Assembly (NCBI GenBank): GCA_021613335.1
Contig: JAJTWR010000431.1
Coordinates: forward strand, 2,728,001 to 2,792,000
Origin: Whitmania pigra
Lineage: Eukaryota > Annelida > Clitellata > Hirudinida > Haemopidae
Length of the DNA: 64,000 nt
Reading direction: 5' to 3'
Of the stretch, positions 8,714 to 17,784 are shown piece after piece; position 1 is the first letter of the stretch, and every line of letters starts with the position of its first letter. Below the pieces are notes generated by a model. It had not been told where the DNA came from. It did no database searches and saw only the letters and a program-made list of their open reading frames with translations. The position numbers and the translations under genes are program-made.

Positions 8714-9873
8714 GGTCGTTTTGGCGGTTTCCCCCGGCGGAGCACCTCGGTCAATCGTTCCAGTGACCCGCCGGAGACGTTTGCGAGTTTCCAGGTAAAG
8801 TTCTCGAACATATCGAGCAGCCGCGAAGACGGAGGGCGCTCTTCGTCGGGGAGTGTATCAGCTCGCTGAGGCTCCATTGGCATCCAGCGGGGGTGTGCGG
8901 GGATGCTGGTCGCAAACGTTCCCGGCCGAGCAATGAGTGGAGCGGCGCTGTCTGGAAGCCCTTCGGGCGGGGCAAATTTGCGTTGAGCTTTGCGCAGTGC
9001 CGTGAACAGTTGCTCTAGCTGGGCATCGCTCGCCGTCGCTGGAATCGACAGCAGCAAGCGGGAGTTCCCCGGCGAAAGCCAAGCGGCGACGGCGATACGC
9101 GCATCGCTCAACACCGAGAGCCACCGCTCCGCTCCCTCTTCCTCGCCGAGCCACACCGGTATCCACGGGGTCACCGAAGGGCCGGTGTCGAGGCCCAACG
9201 TGCGCAGATAGGAGAACAAACGTTCTCCGACCACGAAGAGCCGCTCCCGGCGGTGTTTTTCCTCTTCCAGAATCTCAAGTGCGCGCAAGGTGCCCGCGAG
9301 CGCCGGTGTCGGCGGCGGGAGCGAGTCCGCTTCGAGCTCAGCAACGAGCTCGTTCGGGGCATTCACCACGAGTCCACATCCGGGAACCGTGCCGCCTAGT
9401 GCCGAACAGACGAGCGGGGCTTCTATGCCCAAGTGCTCGACGGCGCCGCGCCCATATTCGCCAAGAATCCCCAGGCCGAGCCGGTCGAGGATGATAGGTG
9501 GTATGGTGTTTTCTTGGAATATTTTGGGAAGGGGTGCGATGGAGCCATCGAGAGCGCTGACCGCATCGACGACGCCGTGAAGGGCGAAGAGTGCTGCTGG
9601 ATGGGTGACCAGCGCTGACTCTCGCCCCAAAAACTGCCGGAACTTATCCGTGAGTTCGCGGAGGATTTCTGAGGAAGCGTCGCGAGCGAAGCTGTAGCGC
9701 CGGAGCGCTGTCCGCATCGCCTCCTGCACCCGGAGGTCTGCGGCGAGGCCGAGGAGGTCCGTCGCTGAGGCGTTGAACCAGCGGGCCCCAGCAGCCTCGA
9801 CTGTGTCCGCCGTCGGCGCACCGGCGACGACCACGTTGGTGATGCGTCGTCCACTTATCCGTGGCGCTGCCAT
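8710..9873 (-). CDS. Alpha-oxoamine-synthase-fold protein lacking PLP-binding residues (probable pseudoenzyme)
   Basis: A 387-residue relative of the BioF/KBL/HemA/serine palmitoyltransferase group. The fold markers are present: LLGLAADLRVQEAMRTALRRY, GILGEYGRGAVEHLG (136-149) and SALGGTVPGCGLVV. By eye alignment, the usual DEAHS (Asp for the pyridine N, His stacking on PLP) is LDRLG here, and the PLP lysine of the (S/G)KALGG motif is Ser157 (CSALGG). All three cofactor residues are therefore gone although the frame is open and clean. ATG 9873 follows GGAGG closely; the in-frame GTG at 9999 lacks support. The C-terminal ~70 residues (from IPAHPRWMP) are an extra module. A catalytic role is unlikely; a binding or regulatory role is inference. 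Confidence 0.7.
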   Translation of the reverse strand: MAAPRISGRRITNVVVAGAPTADTVEAAGARWFNASATDLLGLAADLRVQEAMRTALRRYSFARDASSEILRELTDKFRQFLGRESALVTHPAALFALHGVVDAVSALDGSIAPLPKIFQENTIPPIILDRLGLGILGEYGRGAVEHLGIEAPLVCSALGGTVPGCGLVVNAPNELVAELEADSLPPPTPALAGTLRALEILEEEKHRRERLFVVGERLFSYLRTLGLDTGPSVTPWIPVWLGEEEGAERWLSVLSDARIAVAAWLSPGNSRLLLSIPATASDAQLEQLFTALRKAQRKFAPPEGLPDSAAPLIARPGTFATSIPAHPRWMPMEPQRADTLPDEERPPSSRLLDMFENFTWKLANVSGGSLERLTEVLRRGKPPKRP

Positions 9874-10066
9874 CGTCCTCCAGGAGCCTCCGTCTTTCTT
9901 CAGAAGCGTCAGTGCTGGGCTTTTGCAAACTCCTTCATGAGCGGGGAGGTTGTCCCTAGCGGAAGTTATTCCAGTCCTCGCTCTTGCACGATGCCCCACC
10001 GATTGCTATGAGCATCGACTTTTCAGAAGGCAGCAGCTCTGCGCCAAATTTTCAAGGGGTTGAAGC

Positions 10067-10738
10067 ATGAAAGGTATCATCGGTAAAAAAGTCGGAATGA
10101 CGCAGGTATTCGACGCGCAGGGCGCTGCGAAGCCAGTGACCGTGATCGACGCGAGCAGCTGCGCGGTCGTTGGACACCGGACCGTTGAACGCGACGGTTA
10201 CAGCGCGGTCATCCTCGGATTTCGCGATGCCAAAGAGCGTCATTTGACGCGGGCACAGCAGGGCAACTTCAAGGCTTTGGGTGGTCCGGCGAAGCGGATT
10301 GTCCGTGAGTTCCGGGTTGCCCCGGAAGCACTCGCGGAGTTCGCCGTCGGCTCCGATGCACAGCTCGAAAAGCTCTTCAACCCTGGCGATTTGGTCGATG
10401 TAAAGGGCGTCACCAAGGGCCGCGGCTTTCAGGGTGTCGTCAAGCGCTGGAGATTCCGTGGCTTCGGCCAGACTCACGGTACCCACGAATACCGTCGTCA
10501 CCCAGGCGCTATCGGCCAACGCAAGACTCCTGGTCGCGTGTTCCCGAACAAGAAGCTCCCGGGACACTACGGGGTAGAAGCGGTCACCGTCCAAAACCTC
10601 GAAGTCGTTGAGGTTCTCCCGGAGCAAAAGCTCATACTCCTCAAGGGTGCAATCCCCGGTCACCGTGAAGGCATGGTGATGGTGTGCAGCTCCGCCAAGC
10701 AGGAAGTCAAGCGGCGCAAAAAGTCCCCACAAAAGTAA
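10067..10738 (+). CDS. rplC: 50S ribosomal protein L3
   Basis: A 223-residue L3. The canonical start MKGIIGKKVGMTQVFD, the KGVTKGRGFQGVVKRW loop and the HEYRRHPGAIGQRKTPGRVF tip that reaches toward the peptidyl-transferase centre are all present, so it should be functional. The C-terminus is a basic tail (VKRRKKSPQK). An AAGGGG site precedes ATG 10067. It stands alone: the usual S10-operon partners rpsJ upstream and rplD downstream are absent, being replaced by the AOS-like gene and an outer-membrane barrel gene. Whether this is the only L3 or a second copy cannot be told from this window. Confidence 0.96.
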   Translation: MKGIIGKKVGMTQVFDAQGAAKPVTVIDASSCAVVGHRTVERDGYSAVILGFRDAKERHLTRAQQGNFKALGGPAKRIVREFRVAPEALAEFAVGSDAQLEKLFNPGDLVDVKGVTKGRGFQGVVKRWRFRGFGQTHGTHEYRRHPGAIGQRKTPGRVFPNKKLPGHYGVEAVTVQNLEVVEVLPEQKLILLKGAIPGHREGMVMVCSSAKQEVKRRKKSPQK

Positions 10739-10752
10739 TCCGCTCGTCGCTC

Positions 10753-10773
10753 CGCCGAGATACAGGCTCGGCG
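10753..10773 (+). terminator. Possible hairpin terminator after rplC
   Basis: CGCCGAG and CTCGGCG form a perfect 7-bp stem with a 7-nt loop, 15 nt after the rplC stop. No T-run follows, so it may act as a 3'-stabilising hairpin or a Rho-assisted terminator rather than an intrinsic terminator. Confidence 0.4.
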
Positions 10774-10964
10774 ATCCAGCACAGATTTGGGAAACTCCAT
10801 GAATTCGATAAAGGAAGGTTATTTTTCCCCCATCGAGTCGGATTTTTCCTAAAGCAATCGGAACCACTTTCGCGACGCGATGCGGTAGGCATGAATATGG
10901 CAAGCGAAAGGACATCGTAGATGAATGCAACAACGACCATGTTCACGCTTCGGCGTTCGACCGG

Positions 10965-11780
10965 ATGGGCCAGCACTTGAGCTTCCCACGTTCAGCGCTG
11001 TCGAGATTGCCAAAACAGGGCTGGCTGCTACCCGCCCTTGCCATTGGACTGCTCTTCGGGAGCAAGCCGGCACTCGCGAGCGACGACCCTACGAAACTCT
11101 ATGCGGTAGAGAACCGCTCGTTTCCTCTCGCCAAGCGCTGGGAACTCGGCGCCTACGGCTCCGTGAAATTGGTGCAAACCCTCACCAACCAGTACGAAGT
11201 TGGCGCGGGTGTGGCCTACAACTTCAACGAATACTTCGCTCTCGAAGTGCGCGGCGGCTACGGAATCTCCTCGCACACCTCGCTTGCGAACCGAATTACC
11301 TCGCTCCTCGCGTCGAACCAGAGCATCACCAAGATCGACGACTTCCGGGACATTCGGGAGATGCGCGGCAACGCCATCCTCGGGGTTCGCTTCACTCCGC
11401 TCTACGGGAAATTCAACCTCTTCGAAGTTATCCCCGTCCATTTCCAACTGTTCTTCTGGGCCGGCGGCGGGGTGGCCTTTCTGGAGCGCACGTCGTTTGT
11501 CATCTGTGTCGGTGGCTTAAGCGCCGATGGAAAATGCACGGATCCACTGTCGGAAAAGCCGATTGCTCCGATGTTCTCAGTCGCAGTTGGGTTTCGGGCG
11601 CTCTTCCTTCGCCACCACGCGATCACCGTCTCCGTCCGCGACTACGGATTCCCAGATTCGTACTACACCGGCGTGACTCGACAGGACATCTCCTCCTCGA
11701 AGCCGACCGCGAACGGCACCCAGGTCAACGGGCTCACTAACCTCGTCGTAGCCGATTTCGGCTATTCCTTCGTGTTCTAG
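10965..11780 (+). CDS. Outer-membrane beta-barrel protein, first gene of Glt/Nfs-like operon
   Basis: A 271-residue protein with an N-terminal hydrophobic signal ending near KPALAS (about residue 39) and alternating amphipathic strands typical of an outer-membrane barrel, ending GYSFVF with the C-terminal Phe used for barrel insertion. Strands such as WELGAYGSVKLVQTL and NEYFALEVRGGYG resemble the small barrels encoded beside TPR and AgmX-type proteins in myxobacterial gliding (GltA/GltB) and spore-coat (NfsA/NfsB) loci. It is followed 9 nt later by a second barrel gene. Assignment to A or B is not possible. Confidence 0.7.
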   Translation: MGQHLSFPRSALSRLPKQGWLLPALAIGLLFGSKPALASDDPTKLYAVENRSFPLAKRWELGAYGSVKLVQTLTNQYEVGAGVAYNFNEYFALEVRGGYGISSHTSLANRITSLLASNQSITKIDDFRDIREMRGNAILGVRFTPLYGKFNLFEVIPVHFQLFFWAGGGVAFLERTSFVICVGGLSADGKCTDPLSEKPIAPMFSVAVGFRALFLRHHAITVSVRDYGFPDSYYTGVTRQDISSSKPTANGTQVNGLTNLVVADFGYSFVF

Positions 11781-11789
11781 GAATTTCCT

Positions 11790-12635
11790 ATGCTCCTCGC
11801 CGTCGCCACCTACATCATGGTCGCCGCCGCGCCGGACGGACAACGGGGGTACGTCGTCCAGGATGTGCCGAAAATCGAGACCCGTCGGTTTGAGCTGACT
11901 CTGTTCCCAGTCGTTTTCCCGGTCAACGACATGTACTCCCGGCACTTCGGAACGTCGGCTCGGTTGTATTTCCACATCAACCGATTCATCGGGGTTCAAG
12001 TGTCCGGCGCGTACAACTGGTATCGCTCGGAGTCGGACTTTAACGCGCAACTCGCAAGTTCGATGAACGCAGAGGTCGAGGCAGCGAAAACTGCGCTCCT
12101 CGTCGGTGCTGTCACCGGCGGCATCGAACTCACGCCGTTCGCTGGCAAGTTCGCACTCTTCAACCGGGCGACTGTGAACTTTCGCTTCGTCCTGAGCGGC
12201 GGCGTCGGAGCCCTCTGGGCCTCCCACCAACTCAAGGCAGCTTCCGGGGGGAATTCTCCGGCGACCTTCGGCGACTTAGGTGTCCAACTCATGGGACAGT
12301 TCGGTGGTGGCTTCCGGGTAGGGATTGGAGATCGCTTCGCGATTCGCCTGGAGGTTATGGACATGATTTCCAATGTCAGCGTGAGCAGTGTGAATAGCTG
12401 CGGGCTCACCGACCTCAAGAACCTCCGAGATAATTACCTCGGGGGGAAGTCCATATCCTCGGCTTCGGTGAGCCAAGGATGCGCTGCGAATGGAGTCCCC
12501 AGCTTTAGCGGTCGAGACGCCCAAGGGCGCTTGCGCGCAGACGACATCCCGCTCGCGTACAACCTCGTCAACCAGCAGAATTCTTCTTTTAACCACTACG
12601 TCGGCTTCTATCTCGGAGCCTCGGTCGTCTTTTAG
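11790..12635 (+). CDS. Second outer-membrane beta-barrel protein of the Glt/Nfs-like operon
   Basis: A 281-residue barrel paralogous in style to the preceding gene: a short signal (MLLAVATYIMVAAAP), strands such as RRFELTLFPVVFPV and HINRFIGVQVSGAYNW, and a C-terminal FYLGASVVF ending in Phe. Paired barrels in tandem are the rule in Glt and Nfs loci, where they anchor the periplasmic machinery to the outer membrane. Gaps of 9 nt and 15 nt to its neighbours indicate one operon. Two Cys near residues 210-230 may form a disulfide in a loop. Confidence 0.7.
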   Translation: MLLAVATYIMVAAAPDGQRGYVVQDVPKIETRRFELTLFPVVFPVNDMYSRHFGTSARLYFHINRFIGVQVSGAYNWYRSESDFNAQLASSMNAEVEAAKTALLVGAVTGGIELTPFAGKFALFNRATVNFRFVLSGGVGALWASHQLKAASGGNSPATFGDLGVQLMGQFGGGFRVGIGDRFAIRLEVMDMISNVSVSSVNSCGLTDLKNLRDNYLGGKSISSASVSQGCAANGVPSFSGRDAQGRLRADDIPLAYNLVNQQNSSFNHYVGFYLGASVVF

Positions 12636-12650
12636 CGAAAGGGTGCGATT

Positions 12651-13961
12651 GTGCTGACTCCACTCATCATCGCGTCCTTGGTGCTCAATGCGAGCGCGCG
12701 CCTCTCCGTCGATCAAATCCAGGAGCTGCGGCGCCTCGACTTGCCGCTCGCAGAACTGACAATGTACGGCGCGGTGCTCTCCGAAGGTGCCAGCAACGAC
12801 GCCTTCCTCATCGCGGCGCGAGAGGCCCTCCGCTTGCAGCGGGTACTCGACGACGAGATCTACATTTCGAACATCTTCGACAAGACCTACGACGAGTCTT
12901 CGGCAGAGCTCACAAAGCTCACGGCCGCCGAACGCGGGCAGATTAACGCGCTTCTCGGACACACCTCGTACCTGAGCGGTCGCGACGACGAAGCCATCGA
13001 TTTCCTGTCGAACGTGACGAGCGACATCCCCATGGGGCCCCGCGCGCAGTACACGCTCGCGGTCCTCAAGACCGAGCGCGCCCGCACTGACACTGAACTG
13101 CAGAGTGGAACTCGGATGTTTGCCGATCTCGCGGAGAATCCAAAGACTCCCCGGGATGTCGCAGCGCTCGCGAATATGGCTTTGGGACGCCTCGCCTATC
13201 GCCAAGGGGCCTTTGCGGATGCGGTTCGCTATTACGAGCGAGTTGGAGTGAAGTCCTCCTATTTCGGGCGCGCCCGTTTCGAGCTTGGGTATGCGCGGTT
13301 CCGGAATGAAAATCCGTCGGGTGCCTTGAGCGCGCTCGCGGTGTTTCAATCGCCGCAGTTCAAAGACGAATACTTGCCGGAGTTGCCGGTGTTGACCGCG
13401 ACCATCGCCGCTTCGCTGTGCCGCTATGACGACGCGCTGAAGGCCATCGACGAATTCGAAAAGCGCTATGCGCCGCTCGTTGCCGAACTCGAACGCCGTG
13501 TCAAAGGAGATGGTGGTGGTATCGAAACGCTTCCGCCGGGGATTCGCCGTTGGCTGCTCGCACCACGTCGGCTGAGTGGCTTCGCGCGGCTCACCGCCGA
13601 AGCCGACCGAGAGCTGAAGATCATCGGCGATACGGCGCGGCTCTCCGAACCAGCCGCGGCGCTGCGATCGCTGCGCGATGGACTTCTCCGGGCCCAGTCC
13701 ACGGCGACGAAGCGACGCTTGGAAGATGCCTTGCGATTGCTGCGCGACTACGCGCTCCGCACCGAGGCTGCTCGCTTTGAAATTGTGCGCGCTTCGCAGG
13801 AAAAAGTCGGCCAAGGGCTTTCGACGGCACCGAAGAAAGCAAAGCGTCCCAAATTCTCCATGAAGCAGACCATTTGGCCGTTGGATGGCGAGTATTGGAC
13901 CGATGAGCTTGCCTCGATTCAAATCCAAGTACCTTCTGCGTGCGCGGAGAGTCGTCCCTAG
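12651..13961 (+). CDS. Periplasmic TPR-repeat protein of the Glt/Nfs-like operon
   Basis: A 436-residue protein with a short hydrophobic N-terminus (LTPLIIASLVLNASA) and helical TPR-type repeats, clearest around residues 100-260 (LGRLAYRQGAFADAVRYYERVG, RARFELGYARFRNENPSGAL). It starts at GTG 12651. Glt and Nfs clusters carry a mid-size TPR protein next to the barrels (GltC/GltE-like); which of these it matches is uncertain. The stop TAG shares its last base with the GTG start of the next gene (TAGTG), so the two are coupled and likely interact. Confidence 0.65.
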   Translation: MLTPLIIASLVLNASARLSVDQIQELRRLDLPLAELTMYGAVLSEGASNDAFLIAAREALRLQRVLDDEIYISNIFDKTYDESSAELTKLTAAERGQINALLGHTSYLSGRDDEAIDFLSNVTSDIPMGPRAQYTLAVLKTERARTDTELQSGTRMFADLAENPKTPRDVAALANMALGRLAYRQGAFADAVRYYERVGVKSSYFGRARFELGYARFRNENPSGALSALAVFQSPQFKDEYLPELPVLTATIAASLCRYDDALKAIDEFEKRYAPLVAELERRVKGDGGGIETLPPGIRRWLLAPRRLSGFARLTAEADRELKIIGDTARLSEPAAALRSLRDGLLRAQSTATKRRLEDALRLLRDYALRTEAARFEIVRASQEKVGQGLSTAPKKAKRPKFSMKQTIWPLDGEYWTDELASIQIQVPSACAESRP

Positions 13962-16900
13962 TGCTGCTTCCGGCCTTGGCCATAGTTGCCATCGCACTTG
14001 AAGCCGCACCGGCGAGCGATGCAACAATCGATGCGCTGACCCGGCTCATAGAGAAAACGCCGACCAACTCCCCCGGACGCTCCGACTTGCAGTACCAACT
14101 CGCCGAACTCTACTGGGAGCGAGCGAAGGACTTGCGAGGCAAAGAGGGTGTCGAGAGCCCCGAACCGCGTAAATCAACGGTCTATGCAGAGGAGGCTGTC
14201 CGTCAGTACAAAAAAATCGTCGATGCCTCGCAGGATTATCCGCGTCGCGACGAAGTTTTGTACTCGATGGCGTCGGCACTCATTGTGTTGGAGCGACCCG
14301 CAGAGGCCACCCAGCGCTTAAAGCAGCTCCTCGCCGAATACCCGCAGTCGAGGCTCCGCCCGGATGCGCTCCTCGTTCTGGGGGAGCAGGCGTTCACCCA
14401 GGAGAAGGACAACGGTAAGGCTCGAACATACTTTGAGCGAGCGCGTGTGGCCGGAAGTCCGCGGGTGCGCTGGTTCTCAACCTATCGGCTCGGCTGGACC
14501 GACCTCAACTCGGGCGATCTCAAAGGAGCGAGGACCAAATTCGAGAGCATCGTCGATGCTGCCGATGGCGGGGACGCGATAGCTGGAGATCTTCGGCAAC
14601 AGGCCCTCGCCGATCTCGTGCGAATCTACGTGCAATTGGATCGCAGCACCGAAGGGCTGGAATACTTTCGTACCCGGGGTGGTGCCGATGCTCCGCGCCT
14701 CACTGAGCGCCTCGGCCGGGCACTCTTCGATGCTGGAAAATATGAAGAAGCGGTGCGGGTGTTTAAGGAATTCATCGCAGCGAATCCCCAGAGTCCCTCC
14801 GCGCTGCGCCTGCGGGTGATGCTCGCGAAAGCCTACGATGCCCGCGGTCAACGCGAAGCCGTGCTCGAAGAGCTGCGTCGTCTCTCGGACATGCGGCTGC
14901 CCAACTCCGAACTCGCGCGCTCGCTGAAGCCTGCGGATTTTGCCAATGCGCGCAATGAAATTGAAGCGGCACTCATCGAGTTCGCCACCAACTACCACCA
15001 GGAAGGCGTCAAGACGAAGCGCAAGCAGTCGTTGGAGATGGCGCAGTCGGTCTATGCGCTCTTCGACAAGGTGCCGCCGAGCGATCCCGGGCGAGCGGTG
15101 CAGGTGGGCTACTACCTGGGCGAGATCGCCTGGGGATTTCAGGATTATCGCCGGGCGGCAGACAACTACGCCCGGGTGAGTGGCATTGCGTTCCCCGAAG
15201 ACGACAATGTGTCCGCAGACCTCTACCGTCGCGCGGCGTATAACCGAGTACTCGCGCTCGCCAAGCTTCGCGAAGGCGCAGCGGCGGCAAACCGCACAGC
15301 GCTCGACAAAGAGTTTCTGGAGGCGTCGGACTTTTACGTGAAGGCGTTCCCCAACGACGACGACGCGAAGCAGCTTCGCGCGGAGACGCTCATTCTCCGG
15401 GCCCAGAACAGCGACCAAGGCCGCAAGGAACTCCGGGAGTTTGTGGAGAAGCATCCGAAGACCCCGGAAGCAAAAGAGGGCGGCGATGCGCTCATGGAGC
15501 TGCTGGAGAAAAATGGCTCTTGGGAGGAGCTGGCAAAAGTCGCTGGCGCTTGGCGCGCGCAGGGCACCCTCGGCGACGACCAAAAGGCGAGCCTGCAGCG
15601 CATAGAGTACGGCGCTCGCTTCAAATACCTCGACGAAGTGGTCATCCGGCAACAGCGCGACCTCGTTCGCGGGCGCGAGGGAATGCTCGCTCTTGCAACC
15701 AACGACGCTCCCTTCGCTGACCGGGCGCTGGCCTACGCGGTGGCGACGAGCATCGACTTGAAGGACTCGCCGAAGGTGCTCCAACTCGCGACGACGTTTC
15801 TGAAGCAATTCCCTGGCTCACCTTTTGCAGCACGGGTTCGGTACCAACTCATGACGACCCAGGCGAAAAGAGGCGAAGAGGCCGCGGCGGCGCAAACGGC
15901 TGCCGACTTTGCCGCGAACCGGACGCAGATGCTGCAAGTCTCCAAAGAGGGTGGCGACGACGCGGCCACGCGCCAGCGTTGGTACAAAGAAGCGATTTTG
16001 AGCGCCGGGCCGTGGAATGAGTTGTCCGGCGACCTCACCCGCGCGGTCGAGTCGTACCGGTTCGCGCTCGCGACGTTTCCAAAGGAACCTGAGAACGCCG
16101 GAGTAGCTTTCCACAACGCTGAACTCCTGCGCGAATTGAAGCGCCCGCAGGATGCGGTGAAAGCCTTCGAAGCTTTCATCCGTACCTACGGACGCAGCGA
16201 CCCGCTGCGTGCGCTCGAAGCGCGGGTGGCCGTCGCCGAACTGAGCCCCCCCAAGACCCAACCGACGAGTGCGCGCGCCATTCTCCGCGCCCAGGCAGCG
16301 CTGAACGCCAAGGACCGAGGTTCGCCAGCGGCTATCGCCGCGGTGGCGAAAGCCCAGTGGATGCTGCTGCGGGCCGACTACGATGCGTATGATCGCCTGA
16401 AGGTCTTGAGCATCACCGGACGCGACCGAGCGCTTCAGAAGAAGCAGGCCGCCTTGAAGCGCCTCGTGGACGGCACCGCAAAGCTCCTCGAATTGGGCGA
16501 TGCGCAGGTGGCGCTCGACGCCTTGGTGCAACTCGGCGACGCCTACGCCTCGTTCGCGCGTGCCTTGGCAGCGATGCCGCCGCTCGCTCACCTCGATGAA
16601 AACCAGAACGCGATGTTCCGCTCTGAATTGGAGACGACCTACATCCTCCCGTTGGAAGAGAAGGCCACCGAGACCTACGCGGCGGTCATCCAAAAAGCGA
16701 ATGAGTTGTACTTGTACGGGGACGCTCTCACCGATGCCCGTCGGGAGATTGCCAAGCTCGCTCCGGGGAAGACCCCCACCGCGATGAACCGTGAACTGTT
16801 GGCGTCTCGAATTGGAGACGATGCGGACGCGAAGCATGCCGAAGCTGCGCACGACGCCTTAGGCCGGGGAGAAGAGCCCGCGCCGCTGCGACGAACGCTC

Positions 16901-17521
16901 ATCCGCGCGGCCTTGCGGCAGGGTGAGCTCATGCGCGCCCGCGCGCTCTGCGGGCTTGAACTGCGCGAACATTCCCAAGTCGCGGAGCTCTGGAGCACCT
17001 GCGGAGCTGTCGCAAAAGCGCGCGACGACAAAACTGCAGCCATGCAAGCCTTCCTTCAGGCAACCAAGCTCTCCCCAAGCACCCCGGAATTTCTGCACGA
17101 CGCAGGGGCCGTGGCCCTCGGAGTGGGTGCCGCCGAAACCGCCGAGGCGCTCTTCGGGAGCGCCGTGAAGCTCGCCCCAACGGTGTATGATTGGCGCCTT
17201 GCCTACGCCCAAGCGCTCGACGCCCAACGCACTTCTCGCCCGGAGACCACGCGCGCCGCCGGTGAAGCCTACGAGGCTGCGGCAAAGCTCACCCGCGACA
17301 CCGGGCCGGCAATTTGTGGAGCTGCCTGGGCCTACTCGACGGCGTCGGCCACCTGGCCCCGGGCGATAGAACTCTTCGCTTCCTGTACCACTGCAACGAA
17401 GGATCCATCAGAGCGCGAACGCATCGCAACGAAAGTGCAGACAATCCAGTCGGCCTTGCGTACGAGTCAGTCCTCGCGCCAAGATAGCAAGGCACCGGAA
17501 GAAAAAAGGAGCAATCCATGA
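13961..17521 (+). CDS. Large TPR-repeat periplasmic protein (GltD/NfsD-like)
   Basis: About 1186 residues: a signal peptide (LLPALAIVAIALEAAPAS) and then TPR and TPR-like helical pairs over almost the whole length, for example YQLAELYWERAKDL, ALLVLGEQAFTQEKDNGKAR and GAVALGVGAAETAEALFGSA. The size and context match the giant TPR protein of Glt and Nfs envelope complexes, thought to scaffold the periplasmic part. GTG 13961 is preferred over GTG 13940 because CGGAGAG lies 9 nt upstream and the start overlaps the preceding stop. The C-terminal 30 residues are a charged Ser/Lys-rich tail. It overlaps the next gene by ATGA. Confidence 0.7.
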   Translation: MLLPALAIVAIALEAAPASDATIDALTRLIEKTPTNSPGRSDLQYQLAELYWERAKDLRGKEGVESPEPRKSTVYAEEAVRQYKKIVDASQDYPRRDEVLYSMASALIVLERPAEATQRLKQLLAEYPQSRLRPDALLVLGEQAFTQEKDNGKARTYFERARVAGSPRVRWFSTYRLGWTDLNSGDLKGARTKFESIVDAADGGDAIAGDLRQQALADLVRIYVQLDRSTEGLEYFRTRGGADAPRLTERLGRALFDAGKYEEAVRVFKEFIAANPQSPSALRLRVMLAKAYDARGQREAVLEELRRLSDMRLPNSELARSLKPADFANARNEIEAALIEFATNYHQEGVKTKRKQSLEMAQSVYALFDKVPPSDPGRAVQVGYYLGEIAWGFQDYRRAADNYARVSGIAFPEDDNVSADLYRRAAYNRVLALAKLREGAAAANRTALDKEFLEASDFYVKAFPNDDDAKQLRAETLILRAQNSDQGRKELREFVEKHPKTPEAKEGGDALMELLEKNGSWEELAKVAGAWRAQGTLGDDQKASLQRIEYGARFKYLDEVVIRQQRDLVRGREGMLALATNDAPFADRALAYAVATSIDLKDSPKVLQLATTFLKQFPGSPFAARVRYQLMTTQAKRGEEAAAAQTAADFAANRTQMLQVSKEGGDDAATRQRWYKEAILSAGPWNELSGDLTRAVESYRFALATFPKEPENAGVAFHNAELLRELKRPQDAVKAFEAFIRTYGRSDPLRALEARVAVAELSPPKTQPTSARAILRAQAALNAKDRGSPAAIAAVAKAQWMLLRADYDAYDRLKVLSITGRDRALQKKQAALKRLVDGTAKLLELGDAQVALDALVQLGDAYASFARALAAMPPLAHLDENQNAMFRSELETTYILPLEEKATETYAAVIQKANELYLYGDALTDARREIAKLAPGKTPTAMNRELLASRIGDDADAKHAEAAHDALGRGEEPAPLRRTLIRAALRQGELMRARALCGLELREHSQVAELWSTCGAVAKARDDKTAAMQAFLQATKLSPSTPEFLHDAGAVALGVGAAETAEALFGSAVKLAPTVYDWRLAYAQALDAQRTSRPETTRAAGEAYEAAAKLTRDTGPAICGAAWAYSTASATWPRAIELFASCTTATKDPSERERIATKVQTIQSALRTSQSSRQDSKAPEEKRSNP

Positions 17522-17772
17522 CCACAATTCTCGTCGTCCTCGGCGCGATGGCCATCAGCGCTGATCCTCCCCCCAAGGTCGTAACCGGCCCGGACAAGGT
17601 CATCGTGCGCAAGCGCACGGTCGTCGACTTCAACGACATGGACATCGAAGGCAAGTTCTCGCGTCCCGATGGCACTTATGAGGTTGGTCGCCGAAAGACC
17701 GCTTTCGAGAGCCGAATGAAAATTCGGGACAACTTCGACGCTGAACTCAAGGAATCAGCTCGCGACATCTAG
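17518..17772 (+). CDS. Small periplasmic protein beside the AgmX/GltG-like gene
   Basis: An 84-residue product with a signal peptide (MTTILVVLGAMAISADPPP) and a mature part containing TVVDFNDMDIEGKFSRPDG and RMKIRDNFDAELKESARDI. The start has AAAGGAG upstream and overlaps the large TPR stop (ATGA). Small proteins with an IEG(x)F-RP(D/E)G core occur next to AgmX-type TonB-like genes in myxobacteria, so it is probably a subunit or adaptor of the same complex (GltF-like is a guess). No enzymatic motif. Confidence 0.55.
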   Translation: MTTILVVLGAMAISADPPPKVVTGPDKVIVRKRTVVDFNDMDIEGKFSRPDGTYEVGRRKTAFESRMKIRDNFDAELKESARDI

Positions 17773-17784
17773 AAACGAACCCCC

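Noticed and set aside
10052..10933. 293-codon minus-strand open frame over rplC
   Set aside because: It is antisense to a clearly conserved L3 gene; the protein has no motif and arises from GC-rich codon structure.
10925..11740. 271-codon plus-strand frame overlapping the first barrel gene
   Set aside because: Arg-rich out-of-frame shadow; the barrel frame has a signal peptide and C-terminal Phe.
12276..14027. 583-codon minus-strand frame over the TPR gene
   Set aside because: Shadow frame without signal, motif or start site; crosses two coupled plus-strand genes.
14477..15808. 443-codon minus-strand frame inside the large TPR gene
   Set aside because: Complementary-frame artefact of the repetitive helical coding sequence.
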